From positions 62,001-126,000 of the forward strand of contig NZ_FZOR01000017.1 in NCBI RefSeq assembly GCF_900188445.1: a stretch of DNA of 64,000 bases. The letters are read 5' to 3'. How positions within the stretch are numbered: position 1 is the first letter of the stretch; every line of letters starts with the position of its first letter. Source of the stretch: Actinomadura meyerae (GTDB lineage Bacteria > Actinomycetota > Actinomycetes > Streptosporangiales > Streptosporangiaceae). Under the pieces are notes generated by a model, which saw nothing but the letters and a program-made list of their open reading frames with translations, did no database searches and was not told the origin of the DNA. The position numbers and the translations under genes were made by a program. This document shows, in pieces, positions 17,533 through 26,588 of this stretch.

Positions 17533-17606
17533 GATGCTCACCGGCGGCCGGGTGCTCACCGGCGGGCGGGTGCTCACCAGGGGGCGGGTGCTCACCAGTG
17601 GTCGGG
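17533..17606 (-). repeat. 18-bp tandem repeat starting at the gmd stop codon
   Basis: Read on the minus strand, TGGTGAGCACCCGCCCCC, TGGTGAGCACCCGCCCGC, CGGTGAGCACCCGGCCGC and CGGTGAGCATCT follow each other. The first TGA (17592-17594) is the gmd stop; TGA recurs in the same frame at 17574-17576, 17556-17558 and 17538-17540. Confidence 0.9.
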
Positions 17607-18638
17607 GCTGAACGGCTCGTCCTCCGGCCGCGCCGACCGCGACAGCAGCCGCAGGTCCGACTCGACCATCATCGTCACCAGGCCCTCGAACGTGACCTCC
17701 GGCTCCCAGCCGAGCTGCTCGCGGGCCTTCTTCGGGTCCGCGCACAGCAGGTCCACCTCGGCGGGACGGGTGTACTTGGCGTCCAGGACGACGTGGTCCT
17801 CCCAGTTCAGGCCCGCCGTGGCGAACGCGAACTCCACCAGCTCCCGCACCGACTGGGTCTGGCCCGTTCCGATGACGAAGTCCTCCGGGGCGTCCTGCGC
17901 GAGCATCAGCCGCATCGCGCGGGCGTAGTCGCCCGCGTAGCCCCAGTCGCGCCGCGCGTCCAGGTTGCCGAGGCGCAGCTCCTCGGCCAGCCCCAGCTTG
18001 ATGCGCGCCGCGCCCAGCGAGACCTTCCGCGTGACGAACTCGGCGCCGCGGCGCGGCGACTCGTGGTTGAACAGGATGCCGCTGACCGCGAACATCCCGT
18101 AGGACTCGCGGTAGTTCTGGGTGATGTAGTGCCCGTAGCTCTTCGCGACGCCGTAGGGGCTGCGCGGGTGGAACGGGGTCCGCTCGTTCTGCGGCGTCTC
18201 CCGCACCATCCCGAACATCTCCGAGGACGAGGCCTGGTAGAAGCGGATCTGCTCGCCGCCCGGCGTGCGGGACGGGCTGATGCCCGACACCACCCGGATG
18301 GCCTCCAGCATGCGCAGCACGCCCATCCCGGTGACCTCGGCGGTGAGCTCGGCCTGCTGCCACGACATCGGCACGTAGGAGATCGCGCCCAGGTTGTACA
18401 CCTCGTCGGGCTGCACCCGCTCCACCGCCGAGATCAGGCTGCCCTGATCCAGCAGGTCGCCGGTGGTGATCTGCACGTCGCCGATGTGCTTGCGCAGCCG
18501 CGACACATGGGGGTTCGCCTGCCCCCGCACCAGGCCCCAGACCTCGTATCCCAGCTCAAGCAGATGCTCGGCCAGATACGAGCCGTCCTGTCCGGTGATG
18601 CCGGTGATGAGTGCTCGCCTGGACAGCGGATCCTCCAT
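17592..18638 (-). CDS. gmd: GDP-mannose 4,6-dehydratase
   Basis: 348 residues, full length. Extended short-chain dehydrogenase: ALITGITGQDGSYLAEHLLE is the NADP+-binding loop, YNLGAISYVPMSW follows, SSSEMFG supplies the catalytic Ser/Thr region and SPYGVAKSYGHYITQNYRES the YxxxK pair. NHESPRRGAEFVTRKVS and NLDARRDWGYAGDYARAM are hallmark GMD segments. It makes GDP-4-keto-6-deoxymannose for deoxyhexose sugars of the cell surface or of secondary metabolites; no fucose synthase lies beside it. ATG 18638 fits the family; no strong ribosome site. The gene is divergent from folP2, and its stop codon starts a tandem repeat. Confidence 0.92.
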   Translation of the reverse strand: MEDPLSRRALITGITGQDGSYLAEHLLELGYEVWGLVRGQANPHVSRLRKHIGDVQITTGDLLDQGSLISAVERVQPDEVYNLGAISYVPMSWQQAELTAEVTGMGVLRMLEAIRVVSGISPSRTPGGEQIRFYQASSSEMFGMVRETPQNERTPFHPRSPYGVAKSYGHYITQNYRESYGMFAVSGILFNHESPRRGAEFVTRKVSLGAARIKLGLAEELRLGNLDARRDWGYAGDYARAMRLMLAQDAPEDFVIGTGQTQSVRELVEFAFATAGLNWEDHVVLDAKYTRPAEVDLLCADPKKAREQLGWEPEVTFEGLVTMMVESDLRLLSRSARPEDEPFSPDHW

Positions 18639-18804
18639 GGCTGAAATAGGTCCGACGTGGGCCCACCACGGGCGGAACCCGTAACGAGCGTGATTTATGA
18701 GATTACCGACCACGGCGGGGCGATGACGAGGGAGGGCACCGTTTGAACCGAATTCACTTCTGGTTCGCCCGCCGGGCCGCCCGTATGCCACGGTGAGATC
18801 CATC

Positions 18805-19653
18805 ATGAGCTCTCCGGACGCGCCGCCGCTGCGGCTGAACGGGCGCGAGGTCGGACCCCGCGCGATCATGGCGGTGGTGAACCGCACGCCCGACTCGTTC
18901 TTCGACCGGGGCGCCACCTACGGCTTCGGCGCGGCGCTGGAGGCCGTCGACCGGGCCGTCGCCGAGGGCGCCGACATCGTCGACATCGGCGGCGTGAAGG
19001 CCGGGCCCGGCGAGGACGTCGGCGTCGCCGAGGAGCTGCGCCGCGTGGTCGACCTCGTCGCCGCCGTCCGCGACCGGCACCCCCGCGTCGTGATCAGCGT
19101 CGACACCTGGCGCGCCGAGGTCGGCGAGGCGGTCGCCCGCGCCGGCGCCGACCTGCTCAACGACACCTGGGGCGGGCCCGACCCGCGGCTGGCCGAGGTC
19201 GCCGCCGCGCACGGCATCGGCCTGGTCTGCGCGCACGCCGGCGGCCTGGAGCCCCGCACCCGCCCGCACCGGGTCGGCTACGACGACGTCGTGGCCGACG
19301 TCGTCGCGCACGTGACCGCCGAGGCCGAGCGCGCCGCCGCGCTCGGCGTGCGGCGCGACGCGATCCTCATCGACCCCGCCCACGACTTCGGCAAGAACAC
19401 CCGCCAGTCACTGGAGATCACCCGGCGGCTCGGCGAGCTCACCGCCACCGGATGGCCGGTGCTGGTCGCGGTGTCCAACAAGGACTTCATCGGCGAGACG
19501 CTCGGCCGCCCCGTCGACCGGCGCGGCGTCGGGACCATGGCCGTGCTCGGCGTGTCCGCGCTGCTCGGCGCCCGCGTCTTCCGCGTCCACGACGTCCCCG
19601 CCGCCCGCCGCGCCCTGACCGCCGTCGCCGCCCTACAGGACCCGCCGGCCTAG
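18805..19653 (+). CDS. folP2: Dihydropteroate synthase homologue, FolP2 type
   Basis: 282 residues. MAVVNRTPDSFFDRGAT opens the pterin barrel, ADIVDIGGVKAGPGEDV replaces the canonical DIGGEST motif, and VISVDTW, LLNDTWGG and AILIDPAHDFGKN follow. The GGVKAGPG variant marks the second DHPS-like paralogue of actinobacteria; the Mycobacterium tuberculosis FolP2 is reported to lack DHPS activity, so a folate role is doubtful. ATG 18805 is preferred to GTG 18793. Divergent from gmd with 166 bases between the starts. Confidence 0.85.
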   Translation: MSSPDAPPLRLNGREVGPRAIMAVVNRTPDSFFDRGATYGFGAALEAVDRAVAEGADIVDIGGVKAGPGEDVGVAEELRRVVDLVAAVRDRHPRVVISVDTWRAEVGEAVARAGADLLNDTWGGPDPRLAEVAAAHGIGLVCAHAGGLEPRTRPHRVGYDDVVADVVAHVTAEAERAAALGVRRDAILIDPAHDFGKNTRQSLEITRRLGELTATGWPVLVAVSNKDFIGETLGRPVDRRGVGTMAVLGVSALLGARVFRVHDVPAARRALTAVAALQDPPA

Positions 19654-19665
19654 CCGATCTGGTCG

Positions 19666-19808
19666 CTCCGGGCGCCGCTCAGTGCGCCGCTGTGTTTCCC
19701 CGTGGGGGGACGACCCCCCACACCCCCCGGAGCGCACCGATCAGCGCCCTCCGCTGCACTCCGGGAGCCGCTCAGTGCGCCGCTCCGGGCGCCGCTCAGT
19801 GCGCCGCT
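19666..19808 (-). repeat. Three copies of a 26-bp repeat around the CGNR stop codon
   Basis: CTCCGGGCGCCGCTCAGTGC plus GCCGCT occurs at 19666-19691, 19759-19784 (one mismatch) and 19783-19808. On the minus strand the unit at 19783-19808 contains the CGNR stop codon (TGA, 19796-19798); the next copy places a second TGA in frame 24 bases on. The third copy lies just after folP2. Confidence 0.85.
19702..19721. terminator. Hairpin between folP2 and the CGNR gene
   Basis: GTGGGGGG (19702-19709) and CCCCCCAC (19714-19721) form a perfect 8-bp stem with the loop ACGA between two convergent genes. Confidence 0.6.
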
Positions 19809-20353
19809 TCGCGCTGGCGGGCCCGGTAGGCCGCCACGTGCATGCGGTTGCCGCACGTGCGGCTGTCGCAGTAGCGGCGGCAGCGGTTGCGGGACAGGTC
19901 GACCAGCACGCGCGAGCAGTCCGGCGCCTCGCAGGTGCGCAGCCGGTCCAGCTCGCCCGCCGCCACGACGTACGCCAGCGCCATGCCGCAGTCGGCGGCC
20001 AGGTGCTCGCCGAGCGGCGCGCCGGGGGCGAAGAAGTGCACGTGCCAGTCGTAGCCGTCGTGATCGGTCAGGTGCGGGGTGGTGCGGACCTCGCCGACGA
20101 TCTCGTTGATCAGCCGGACCGCCGCCGGGACGCCGTCGGCGCGGAACACCTCGTGGAACCGCGCGCGCAGGTCCAGGACGCGGACCAGGTCGGCCTCGGT
20201 CAGCTCGTCGACGTCGCTGAAGGAGTTGCGGTCGACGAACGCGCGCAGGCCGGCCAGCCCGCCGAGCTCCTCGGCGCCGGACGTGGCCGCACCGGTGTTG
20301 ATCAGGTCGACGACGACGGCGAGTGCGTGCTCGGTGTCATGAGTGAAGATCAC
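19796..20353 (-). CDS. CGNR zinc-finger regulator (ABATE domain)
   Basis: 185 residues. The N-terminal ABATE-like half starts MIFTHDTEHALAVVVDLINT; the C-terminal finger reads CEAPDCSRVLVDLSRNRCRR, then YCDSRTCGNRMHVAAYRARQ, giving the name-giving CGNR. These are putative stress-response transcription factors of actinobacteria. GTG 20353 has CTGGAG six bases upstream; the long frame further upstream runs antisense to the antiporter gene and is not real. Its stop codon lies inside a short tandem duplication. Confidence 0.88.
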   Translation of the reverse strand: MIFTHDTEHALAVVVDLINTGAATSGAEELGGLAGLRAFVDRNSFSDVDELTEADLVRVLDLRARFHEVFRADGVPAAVRLINEIVGEVRTTPHLTDHDGYDWHVHFFAPGAPLGEHLAADCGMALAYVVAAGELDRLRTCEAPDCSRVLVDLSRNRCRRYCDSRTCGNRMHVAAYRARQREAAH

Positions 20354-20575
20354 GATGACTCCAGTCTCGGGGGACCGGGGCGGTCGTGCTCCCGGCGCCC
20401 TCGCCGGGGCCGGAACGCGGCCCGTGGCCCCCACCTTATGACGACGAAGGCGGCCGCAGGGGGCCGCCCCGGCCCACCGGGCGGGCGCGCCCGGTGGCCC
20501 GATCCGGCCGGAACGTTCCACCCGGCGGCGCCGCCGCAGGCGTAGCCGGCCGCGATCCGGTGAAAGATCAGGACC

Positions 20576-22168
20576 GTGGCTGAGGACCGGCTCTTCATCG
20601 TCTTCCTGGCCGTCGCGGTCGTGGTGCTCCTCGCCCGCGCGCTGTCGGAGCGCCTGCGGCTGCCCGACGCGATCCTGCTGGTGCTGCTCGGCCTGGCCGC
20701 CGGGTTCGTGCCCGCGCTGCCCGGCGTGGTCGTCCCGCCCGAACTCGTCCTGCTCGGGTTCCTGCCGCCGCTGCTGTACCACACGGCCTTCTTCACCGCG
20801 CCGCGCGAGGCCCGCGCCGACGCCGTGCCGATCTTCACGCTGGCGTTCGGGCTCACCACCGTCACGACGGTCGCGGTGGCCGCGACCGTCCAGGCGCTCG
20901 TGCCGGGCGCCGGCTGGGCCGTCGCGCTGGCGTTCGGCGCGGCCGTCTCGCCGACCGACCCGGTGGCCGCGACCGCGGTGCTGCAGCGGCTCGGCGCCCC
21001 GCCCCGGATGGTCACGATCCTGGAGGGCGAGAGCCTGATCAACGACGGCGCCGCGCTCACGATCTTCATGCTCGCGGTGGAGGCCCTGGACGGCGGCTTC
21101 ACCGCCGGGCACGGCCTGGCGCGGGTGATCCAGATCGTCCTCGGCGGCGTGGCCTACGGGTTCGGCGTGGGCTTCGCCGTCCGCTGGGTGCGCCGCTGGA
21201 TCAGCGACCCGGTCAGCCAGATCATCGTGTCGCTCGTCACCCCCTACATCGCGTTCATCCCCGCCGACCACGCCGGCGTCTCCGGGGTGCTCGCCACCGT
21301 CACCGCGGGGTTCTACATCGGCACCCGCGGGGACGGCGTCCTGCAGCCGGGGTCGCGGATGGTCGGCACGACGTTCTGGCGCATCCTGACGTTCCTGCTG
21401 GAGTCGGCGCTGTTCGTGCTGCTCGGCCTGGAGATCCGCGAGATCGTCCGCGGGCCCGGCGGCTGGACCTGGGGCATGGTGGCGGCGGCGACGCTCGCCG
21501 TCTCCGCCGTCGTCATCGGGGTGCGGGTGCTGTGGCAGCTCGGCAACGGCCCGCTCGCCCGGCTGCTGCCCGGCGGGCCGCGCAGCCAGGCGGGCCTCGG
21601 CGTGCGCGAGCGGCTCGTCATCGGCCTCGCCGGCATGCGCGGCGCCATCTCGCTGGCGATCGCGCTGTCGCTGCCCGCCGCGATGGGGGACGAGCGCGGG
21701 CCGCTGGTGCTCGTCGCCGCCCTGGTGGTCCTCGTCACGCTGGTCGGGCAGGCGCCGCTGCTGCCGGTCCTGCTGCGCCGCCTCGGCCTGGTGCAGCCGG
21801 ACCGCCGGCGGGAAGAGGCGATGCTCGCCCGCAAGGCCGGGCTGGAGGCGGCGCTGGCCCGGCTCGCGGAGCTGGCCGAGGACGACGCGGTGGACGAGCA
21901 GACCGCGGAGGCGTTCCGGCAGATGCTCGAACTGCGGCTGGAGCGCGTCCACTACCTCCTGGACCGCCGGGACGGGGAGGCGGGCGCCGGGGGAGGGGAG
22001 GGAGGCGAGGGCCCGCCCGCCGGGCGGCGGGTGCGCGGCGAGCTGGTCCGGGCGCAGCGCCGCAAGCTGCGCGCCCTGTACCGCGACGGCCGGATCGGCG
22101 CGGGGACGCTCCGCGAGATCGGCCGGGAGCTCGACTTCGAGGACCCGACGTCCCGGCCGCGCCCCTGA
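20576..22168 (+). CDS. CPA1 family Na+/H+ antiporter (second copy)
   Basis: 530 residues. About 12 membrane helices; FGAAVSPTDPVAATAVLQRL and LEGESLINDGAALTIFMLAV are the ion-binding helices, and GLAGMRGAISLAIALSLPAA corresponds to SWAGMRGVVSLAAAFAIP of the copy at 13044-14648. The two proteins are clearly homologous but far from identical. The cytoplasmic tail (residues 400-530) is charged and contains a Gly/Glu stretch. GTG 20576 lies 222 bases from the divergent CGNR start, so the two may share regulation. Confidence 0.86.
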   Translation: MAEDRLFIVFLAVAVVVLLARALSERLRLPDAILLVLLGLAAGFVPALPGVVVPPELVLLGFLPPLLYHTAFFTAPREARADAVPIFTLAFGLTTVTTVAVAATVQALVPGAGWAVALAFGAAVSPTDPVAATAVLQRLGAPPRMVTILEGESLINDGAALTIFMLAVEALDGGFTAGHGLARVIQIVLGGVAYGFGVGFAVRWVRRWISDPVSQIIVSLVTPYIAFIPADHAGVSGVLATVTAGFYIGTRGDGVLQPGSRMVGTTFWRILTFLLESALFVLLGLEIREIVRGPGGWTWGMVAAATLAVSAVVIGVRVLWQLGNGPLARLLPGGPRSQAGLGVRERLVIGLAGMRGAISLAIALSLPAAMGDERGPLVLVAALVVLVTLVGQAPLLPVLLRRLGLVQPDRRREEAMLARKAGLEAALARLAELAEDDAVDEQTAEAFRQMLELRLERVHYLLDRRDGEAGAGGGEGGEGPPAGRRVRGELVRAQRRKLRALYRDGRIGAGTLREIGRELDFEDPTSRPRP

Positions 22169-22238
22169 CCGCCCACCCTCGACCGGCTATCCGTGATCGG
22201 CCGCCCGTGCCCCCCGCACCGCCGGCGGGGGCCGGAGG

Positions 22239-22811
22239 TCAGCGCTCGTAGTGCGGGTCGGCGACGACCGGGTAGTAGGCGTCGGTGTGCTGGACGCGCA
22301 TCGTCACGGCCGTGCCCTCGAGCGTGTAGTCGGCCTTGACCTGGCGGAACATCGAGTCGCTGGCCCAGGGGTTGTAGAGGCGGCCCACGGTGGCGCCGTA
22401 GCGCAGGTGGACGACGTCGTAGCCGCCGGACGGCATCGACTCCAGGGCCAGCCCGTCGGCCAGGGAGACGGTGAACCGGAACTCCGAGGGCGCGTCGGGG
22501 CCGTGGATCACGGTGAGCAGCCGCACACCGCCGGCGGTGGTCTGCGCGACGATGTCGGTGTCGACGTCCACGCCGATGAACACCCGCAGGCTGGGCCGCA
22601 GCACCTGCGCGACCGTGTCGGCGGCCGTCGCGTCGATGCCGAGGTGGATGCGCTGGCCGTCCCTGGTCGGCACCCAGACCCCGTCACGGGCCCGCTGGCC
22701 CCACGCGACGTCGGGGTTCTCCATCTCCTGCGGCTCGTTCTTGCCCCGCGCGACCAGAATCCTGGAGGCGGCGCTCATCGCCGCGGCAGCCCCGTCCCGT
22801 GCATGCCTCAT
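22239..22811 (-). CDS. Unknown protein ending in a YPVVADP motif
   Basis: 190 residues, no signal peptide and no membrane span. The core alternates short beta-like stretches (TVAQVLRPSLRVFIGVDVDT, VRLLTVIHGPDAP, YDVVHLRYGATVGRLYNPWA). The end, AYYPVVADPHYER, is a short motif I know from many unnamed actinobacterial exported or toxin-associated proteins, but no named domain is apparent. ATG 22811 has GAGGGGG six bases upstream on its strand. Function unknown. Confidence 0.6.
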   Translation of the reverse strand: MRHARDGAAAAMSAASRILVARGKNEPQEMENPDVAWGQRARDGVWVPTRDGQRIHLGIDATAADTVAQVLRPSLRVFIGVDVDTDIVAQTTAGGVRLLTVIHGPDAPSEFRFTVSLADGLALESMPSGGYDVVHLRYGATVGRLYNPWASDSMFRQVKADYTLEGTAVTMRVQHTDAYYPVVADPHYER

Positions 22812-23146
22812 GACGGGCCCCCTCGCCTTCTTTCATCACGTACGTGACTTCGCGCTCGTCCTGGGTTTACCACGGGCGAGGCCGGCCGGGCGTCTGATCG
22901 CCCCGCCGCTGGTCGATTAGTGACGTTCGCCCCGTGCGTCGTTGGACCTTACACCACCCTTATCCGTGCCGGTCGGGCCGGGCGGGGAAGCTTTGCGCGG
23001 CCGTTCCCGGACGCGCATATCGCGCGGTGACGGTCCGTTTCCGGCCCCTCACGCGGCGGACCGCGGACCGCCCTTGAGGCGGCCCGCGGTCCCCTTCCCC
23101 GCAGTGTCGGTCGAGCTGTGTCAGGCGGGCTGTGTCATGAGCCGTG
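22812..23146. other. 335-bp intergenic region with a terminator
   Basis: Holds the promoter side of the unknown gene at 22239-22811 and the terminator at 23058-23092. No coding frame with supporting codon use was seen. Confidence 0.5.
23058..23092. terminator. Terminator hairpin after the aminotransferase gene
   Basis: GGACCGCGGACCGCC (23058-23072) and GGCGGCCCGCGGTCC (23078-23092) pair with one mismatch around CTTGA. It lies 55 bases past the end of the aminotransferase gene on the minus strand. Confidence 0.65.
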
Positions 23147-24484
23147 TCAGGTCAGAGCGGGCTCCCCGGCGGTGACGCTCACGGCCAGATCCGCGAGCAC
23201 CTCGCCGAGCCGGTCCAGGGCGCTCGCGATCCACGGCAGGGACGCGGGCGCCGGGGAGGCCAGCGCGGCGCGGCGCCGCTCGTCGTCGTCCCCGTAGAGC
23301 AGGCTCGGCGCCACCCGCGTGCGCAGCGCCGCGGGCGCGTCGCCGAACGAGCTGCCGGGCAGCACGCCGACCCCGTAGCGGTCCAGCAGCAGGTGCGTGA
23401 GGTCGGCGGCCGTGCGGATGCCGTGGTTCTCCCGCAGGACGTCCCGGAGCGGCCCGAAGTCGGGGTAGACGTAGAAGGCGGCCTCCGGGCGCCGCACGAG
23501 CGCCCCCGCGGCGGTGAACCGGTCGGCGACCGCGCCCGCGACCGCGGCGTGCAGCCGCCGGCTGCGGTCGACGTGCTCCACCAGCTCGGGCGGCTCGGCG
23601 AAGGCGTAGGCGGCGGCGTGCTGCATGGGGGCGGGGGCGCTCGACCAGAGCTCGCTCGCGACGCCCAGCAGGCTGTCGCGCAGCGCGTGGCCGAACGGCC
23701 CGTCCGGCAGCCGCGCGACGCCGAGGCGCCAGCCGCCCGCCGCGAGGCTCTTGCTGAGCGCGGTCGTCACCACGGTCCGCTCGGGCGCGTACAGCGCGGG
23801 GCTCGGCACCGTCCGCGCGGGGTCGTGCACCAGGTCGCGGTAGATCTCGTCGGAGACGATCACCAGGTCGTGCTCGCGCGCCACCGCGCACAGCCGCCGG
23901 ACCGTCTCCTCCGACGCCAGCGTCCCGGTCGGGTTGTCGGGCAGCGTCACCACGACGGCGCGGACGGCGCGGCCCCGCGCGCGGGCCCGCACCACGGCGT
24001 CGGCCAGCAGCGCCGGGCTCGGCACGCCGCCCTCGCCGGGCGGGGTCGCCACGCGGATCGGCTCGGCGCCGGCCAGCGACGCCTGCGCGGCGTAGCTCAC
24101 CCAGCTCGGCGCGGCCACCACGACGTCGCCGCCCAGCGAGGTCAGCAGGGCGAACAGCAGCGGCTTGCTGCCGGGCCCGGCGACGACCGCGGACGGGTCG
24201 GTGGGCAGCCCCCGCCGGGCCCAGTAGCCGGCCGCGGCGGCGCGCAGCGCCGCCGACCCGGCGACCGGGCCGTAGGCGCCCCGGTCCGCGGCGGACTCCA
24301 GCTCGCGGACCAGGGCGGGATGTATCGGTATCCCGGCCTCCCCGAAGCCGAGGGGGAGCACCGGCTCGCCCTTCCTGCGCTTGCGGGCGATCGCCTCGTT
24401 CACCGCGAGCGTCGCCGAGAGCGGGACCGGGCGGGGTGCGAACGACAGCGGCCGGACGGGTGCGGACTGGTTCTGGGCAGGCAT
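23147..24484 (-). CDS. Fold-type I PLP-dependent aminotransferase
   Basis: 445 residues. LPLGFGEAGIPIHPALVREL and AYGPVAGSAALRAAAAGYWA open the domain; VVVTLPDNPTGTLASEE gives the cofactor Asn, VSDEIYRDL the Asp and Tyr, and TTALSKSLAAGGWRLGVA the Schiff-base lysine (SKS). This is the aspartate/aromatic aminotransferase class; the substrate cannot be told from sequence. ATG 24484 begins MPAQNQSAPVRPLSF. A LysR gene diverges from it across 144 bases and probably controls it. Confidence 0.86.
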   Translation of the reverse strand: MPAQNQSAPVRPLSFAPRPVPLSATLAVNEAIARKRRKGEPVLPLGFGEAGIPIHPALVRELESAADRGAYGPVAGSAALRAAAAGYWARRGLPTDPSAVVAGPGSKPLLFALLTSLGGDVVVAAPSWVSYAAQASLAGAEPIRVATPPGEGGVPSPALLADAVVRARARGRAVRAVVVTLPDNPTGTLASEETVRRLCAVAREHDLVIVSDEIYRDLVHDPARTVPSPALYAPERTVVTTALSKSLAAGGWRLGVARLPDGPFGHALRDSLLGVASELWSSAPAPMQHAAAYAFAEPPELVEHVDRSRRLHAAVAGAVADRFTAAGALVRRPEAAFYVYPDFGPLRDVLRENHGIRTAADLTHLLLDRYGVGVLPGSSFGDAPAALRTRVAPSLLYGDDDERRRAALASPAPASLPWIASALDRLGEVLADLAVSVTAGEPALT

Positions 24485-24567
24485 CAAGCGCTCCAAAGGG
24501 CATGCGTGAATGACGGTGGGCAACCGTTGGATCCCCGTGTGTACGGCCCGGCCGGGCTCGACTCACT

Positions 24568-24582
24568 CTTGCCCGCCGCAAG
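24568..24582. promoter_or_regulatory. Candidate LysR box
   Basis: CTTGCCCGCCGCAAG: 5-bp arms around 5 bases, fitting the T-N11-A pattern of LysR-type sites, in the interval between the divergent aminotransferase and LysR genes. Confidence 0.45.
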
Positions 24583-24628
24583 CATCATTACAAGCGAGTC
24601 TCGCCGATGGTTACCGTAAGCTGAGCTG

Positions 24629-25552
24629 ATGCTCGAACTGCGCCGCCTGCGGCTGCTCGCCGAGTTCGCCCGCCGCGGCAGCATCGCCGCGACCGCGGCG
24701 GCCCTCGGCTACACCCCGTCCGCGGTCTCCCAGCAGCTGGCCGCGCTGGAGCGGGAGGCCCGCGTCCCGCTGCTGGACCGGACGGCCCGCAGCGCCGAGC
24801 TGACCGACGCCGGGCGCCGGCTGGCCGAGCGCGCCGAGGAGATCCTCGGCATGGTCGAGGCGGCCGAGGCGGAGCTGTCGGCGCAGGCCGACGCCCCCTC
24901 CGGGCGGATCGTGGTCACCGCGTTCCCGACCGCCGCCGTCGCCTTCGCGCCCGCGCTGGCGCGCAGCCTCGGCGAGCACCCCGGGCTCACGTTCGTGCTG
25001 CGGCAGACCGTGCCCGGCGCGGGCATCCGCCAGGTGCAGAGCGGCGAGGTCGACATCGCCCTCATCGACGACTGGACGGGCAAGGTCCCCGACCAGGCGC
25101 CCGCCGCGCTGGAGTTCTTCCATCTGCGGCGGGACCCGCTCGTCCTGGTCGTGCCGGAGGCGCACCCGATGTCGGATCCGGAGCGCCCGGTCGACCTGGA
25201 GCGGCTCCGCGAGGAGCCCTGGATGGCCGCGCCGCCGGGCGAGCCGTCCCGGCAGGCCGTCGAGCGGCTGCTGGACACCGTCGGCGGCGCCCGCCCGGTG
25301 CCGTGGGAGTTCGAGGGCCTGCACACGATCCTCAGCCTGGTGGCGCGGGGCATCGGCATCACGGCGGTGCCCGCGCTGGCGCTCGCCGCCGGGGACCAGG
25401 GCGTGGCGGTCCGGCGGATCCCCGAGTGCACGCTCGCCCGCGAGGTCTACGCCGTCACCCGGACGGCGAGTGTGCGCCGGCCCTCGGTCGCGGTGACCCT
25501 GCGGGCGATTTACGCCGCCGCCAGGGACGTCCAGCCCACTCCGCCCGAGTAG
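24629..25552 (+). CDS. LysR-type transcriptional regulator
   Basis: 307 residues. The HTH MLELRRLRLLAEFARRGSIA ... ALGYTPSAVSQQLAALEREA is followed by a ligand domain (SGRIVVTAFPTAAVAFAPAL onward). ATG 24629 is at the family start. It is divergent from the aminotransferase gene, the standard arrangement for a LysR protein and its target, with a candidate LysR box between them. Confidence 0.88.
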   Translation: MLELRRLRLLAEFARRGSIAATAAALGYTPSAVSQQLAALEREARVPLLDRTARSAELTDAGRRLAERAEEILGMVEAAEAELSAQADAPSGRIVVTAFPTAAVAFAPALARSLGEHPGLTFVLRQTVPGAGIRQVQSGEVDIALIDDWTGKVPDQAPAALEFFHLRRDPLVLVVPEAHPMSDPERPVDLERLREEPWMAAPPGEPSRQAVERLLDTVGGARPVPWEFEGLHTILSLVARGIGITAVPALALAAGDQGVAVRRIPECTLAREVYAVTRTASVRRPSVAVTLRAIYAAARDVQPTPPE

Positions 25553-25735
25553 CGAGGTGAGGGACGCCGAAACCCGGAAACAAGACGGGGGCGGCGGTTC
25601 GACCCTGACCGCATCCGGCCGCGGCCCGCACCTCGGGGCCACGGCAGCCGAACTAAGGAGGGAACCAGCCGCGCGGACCGGATCGTTCGAAAACGGACAG
25701 GGACGTGCGGATCATCACGTACGGTAGGGCGAATC

Positions 25736-26461
25736 GTGAGCACATCCGAGTCCATGCACGCCGACCGGGGAGCACAGTACTCGATGAAACGAACGGCGAT
25801 CGCGCCGGGCGAGCCCGGCCACCACGTGTTCGAGCTGCCGCGGGTGACCGCGCTGCTCATGCACGCGCTTCCGCGCTTCGTTGAGGGCGTCATCGCGCCG
25901 GTGGCGGTGTTCTACGCCGCGCTCATGCTGCTCGGCCTGAACGGCGCCCTGGTCGCCGCCGTGGCCTGGGTCTACGGCGGGATCATCTACCGCTACGTGC
26001 GGGGCCACCCGGTGTCGGGGATGCTGCTGCTGGCCGCGGTCGGCGTGACCGTCCGCGCGGGCCTGGCCGCCGCGACCCACAGCGCGGTGATCTACTTCTT
26101 GCAGCCGACCCTCGGGACGCTGTGCGTGAGCATGGCGTTCCTGGCCTCGGTGCCCCTCGGCAAGCCGCTCGCGATGAAGCTCGCCAAGGACATGGCGCCG
26201 ATCCCCGACGCCTTCTACAAGCACGACAGGGTGCACCGGTTCTTCCTGCGGATCTCGCTGCTGTGGTCGGCGGTCCTGCTGGCGAACGTCGGCGTCAGCC
26301 TGTGGATGCTCTTCAACCAGTCGATCAGCATGTACCTGTGGATCCGCACCGGCATCGTCGCCGGGCTGGGCGCCATCGGCATCGCCGTCTCGGTGTGGGG
26401 CTTCCGGCGCCTCGTGCGGCGCATCAACCGCGAGCCCGCCCCGTCCGGAACGGCCGCCTGA
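25736..26461 (+). CDS. VC0807-like multi-pass membrane protein
   Basis: 241 residues with about six hydrophobic helices (for example ALLMHALPRFVEGVIAPVAV, GMLLLAAVGVTVRAGLAAAT, TGIVAGLGAIGIAVSVWGF). The PLGKPLAMKLAKDMAPIPD loop and following YKHDRVHRFFLRISLLW are characteristic of the VC0807 family, whose function is not established. GTG 25736 is the longest start; ATG 25784, after GGGGAG, would give a shorter protein. A strong terminator follows at 26500. Confidence 0.7.
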   Translation: MSTSESMHADRGAQYSMKRTAIAPGEPGHHVFELPRVTALLMHALPRFVEGVIAPVAVFYAALMLLGLNGALVAAVAWVYGGIIYRYVRGHPVSGMLLLAAVGVTVRAGLAAATHSAVIYFLQPTLGTLCVSMAFLASVPLGKPLAMKLAKDMAPIPDAFYKHDRVHRFFLRISLLWSAVLLANVGVSLWMLFNQSISMYLWIRTGIVAGLGAIGIAVSVWGFRRLVRRINREPAPSGTAA

Positions 26462-26499
26462 ACGGCGGAACCCCCGCCGCGCGCGCCGAACCCCGCCGC

Positions 26500-26530
26500 A
26501 CGCCCCGAACCTTCGCAAGGTTCGGGGCGT
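26500..26530. terminator. Strong intrinsic terminator
   Basis: ACGCCCCGAACCTT (26500-26513) and AAGGTTCGGGGCGT (26517-26530) pair perfectly with a 3-base loop, followed by CTCCTTAT. It separates the VC0807-like gene from the first L,D-transpeptidase gene. Confidence 0.85.
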
Positions 26531-26588
26531 CTCCTTATGCAGGTGGATTCACCGCGCACGTGGTGAATAGAGAGCATTTGGGGGATCT

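Noticed and set aside
17533..17606. CRISPR array or similar
   Set aside because: Units are contiguous 18-mers without spacers; the same holds for the arrays at 52043 and 63453, and no cas genes are present.
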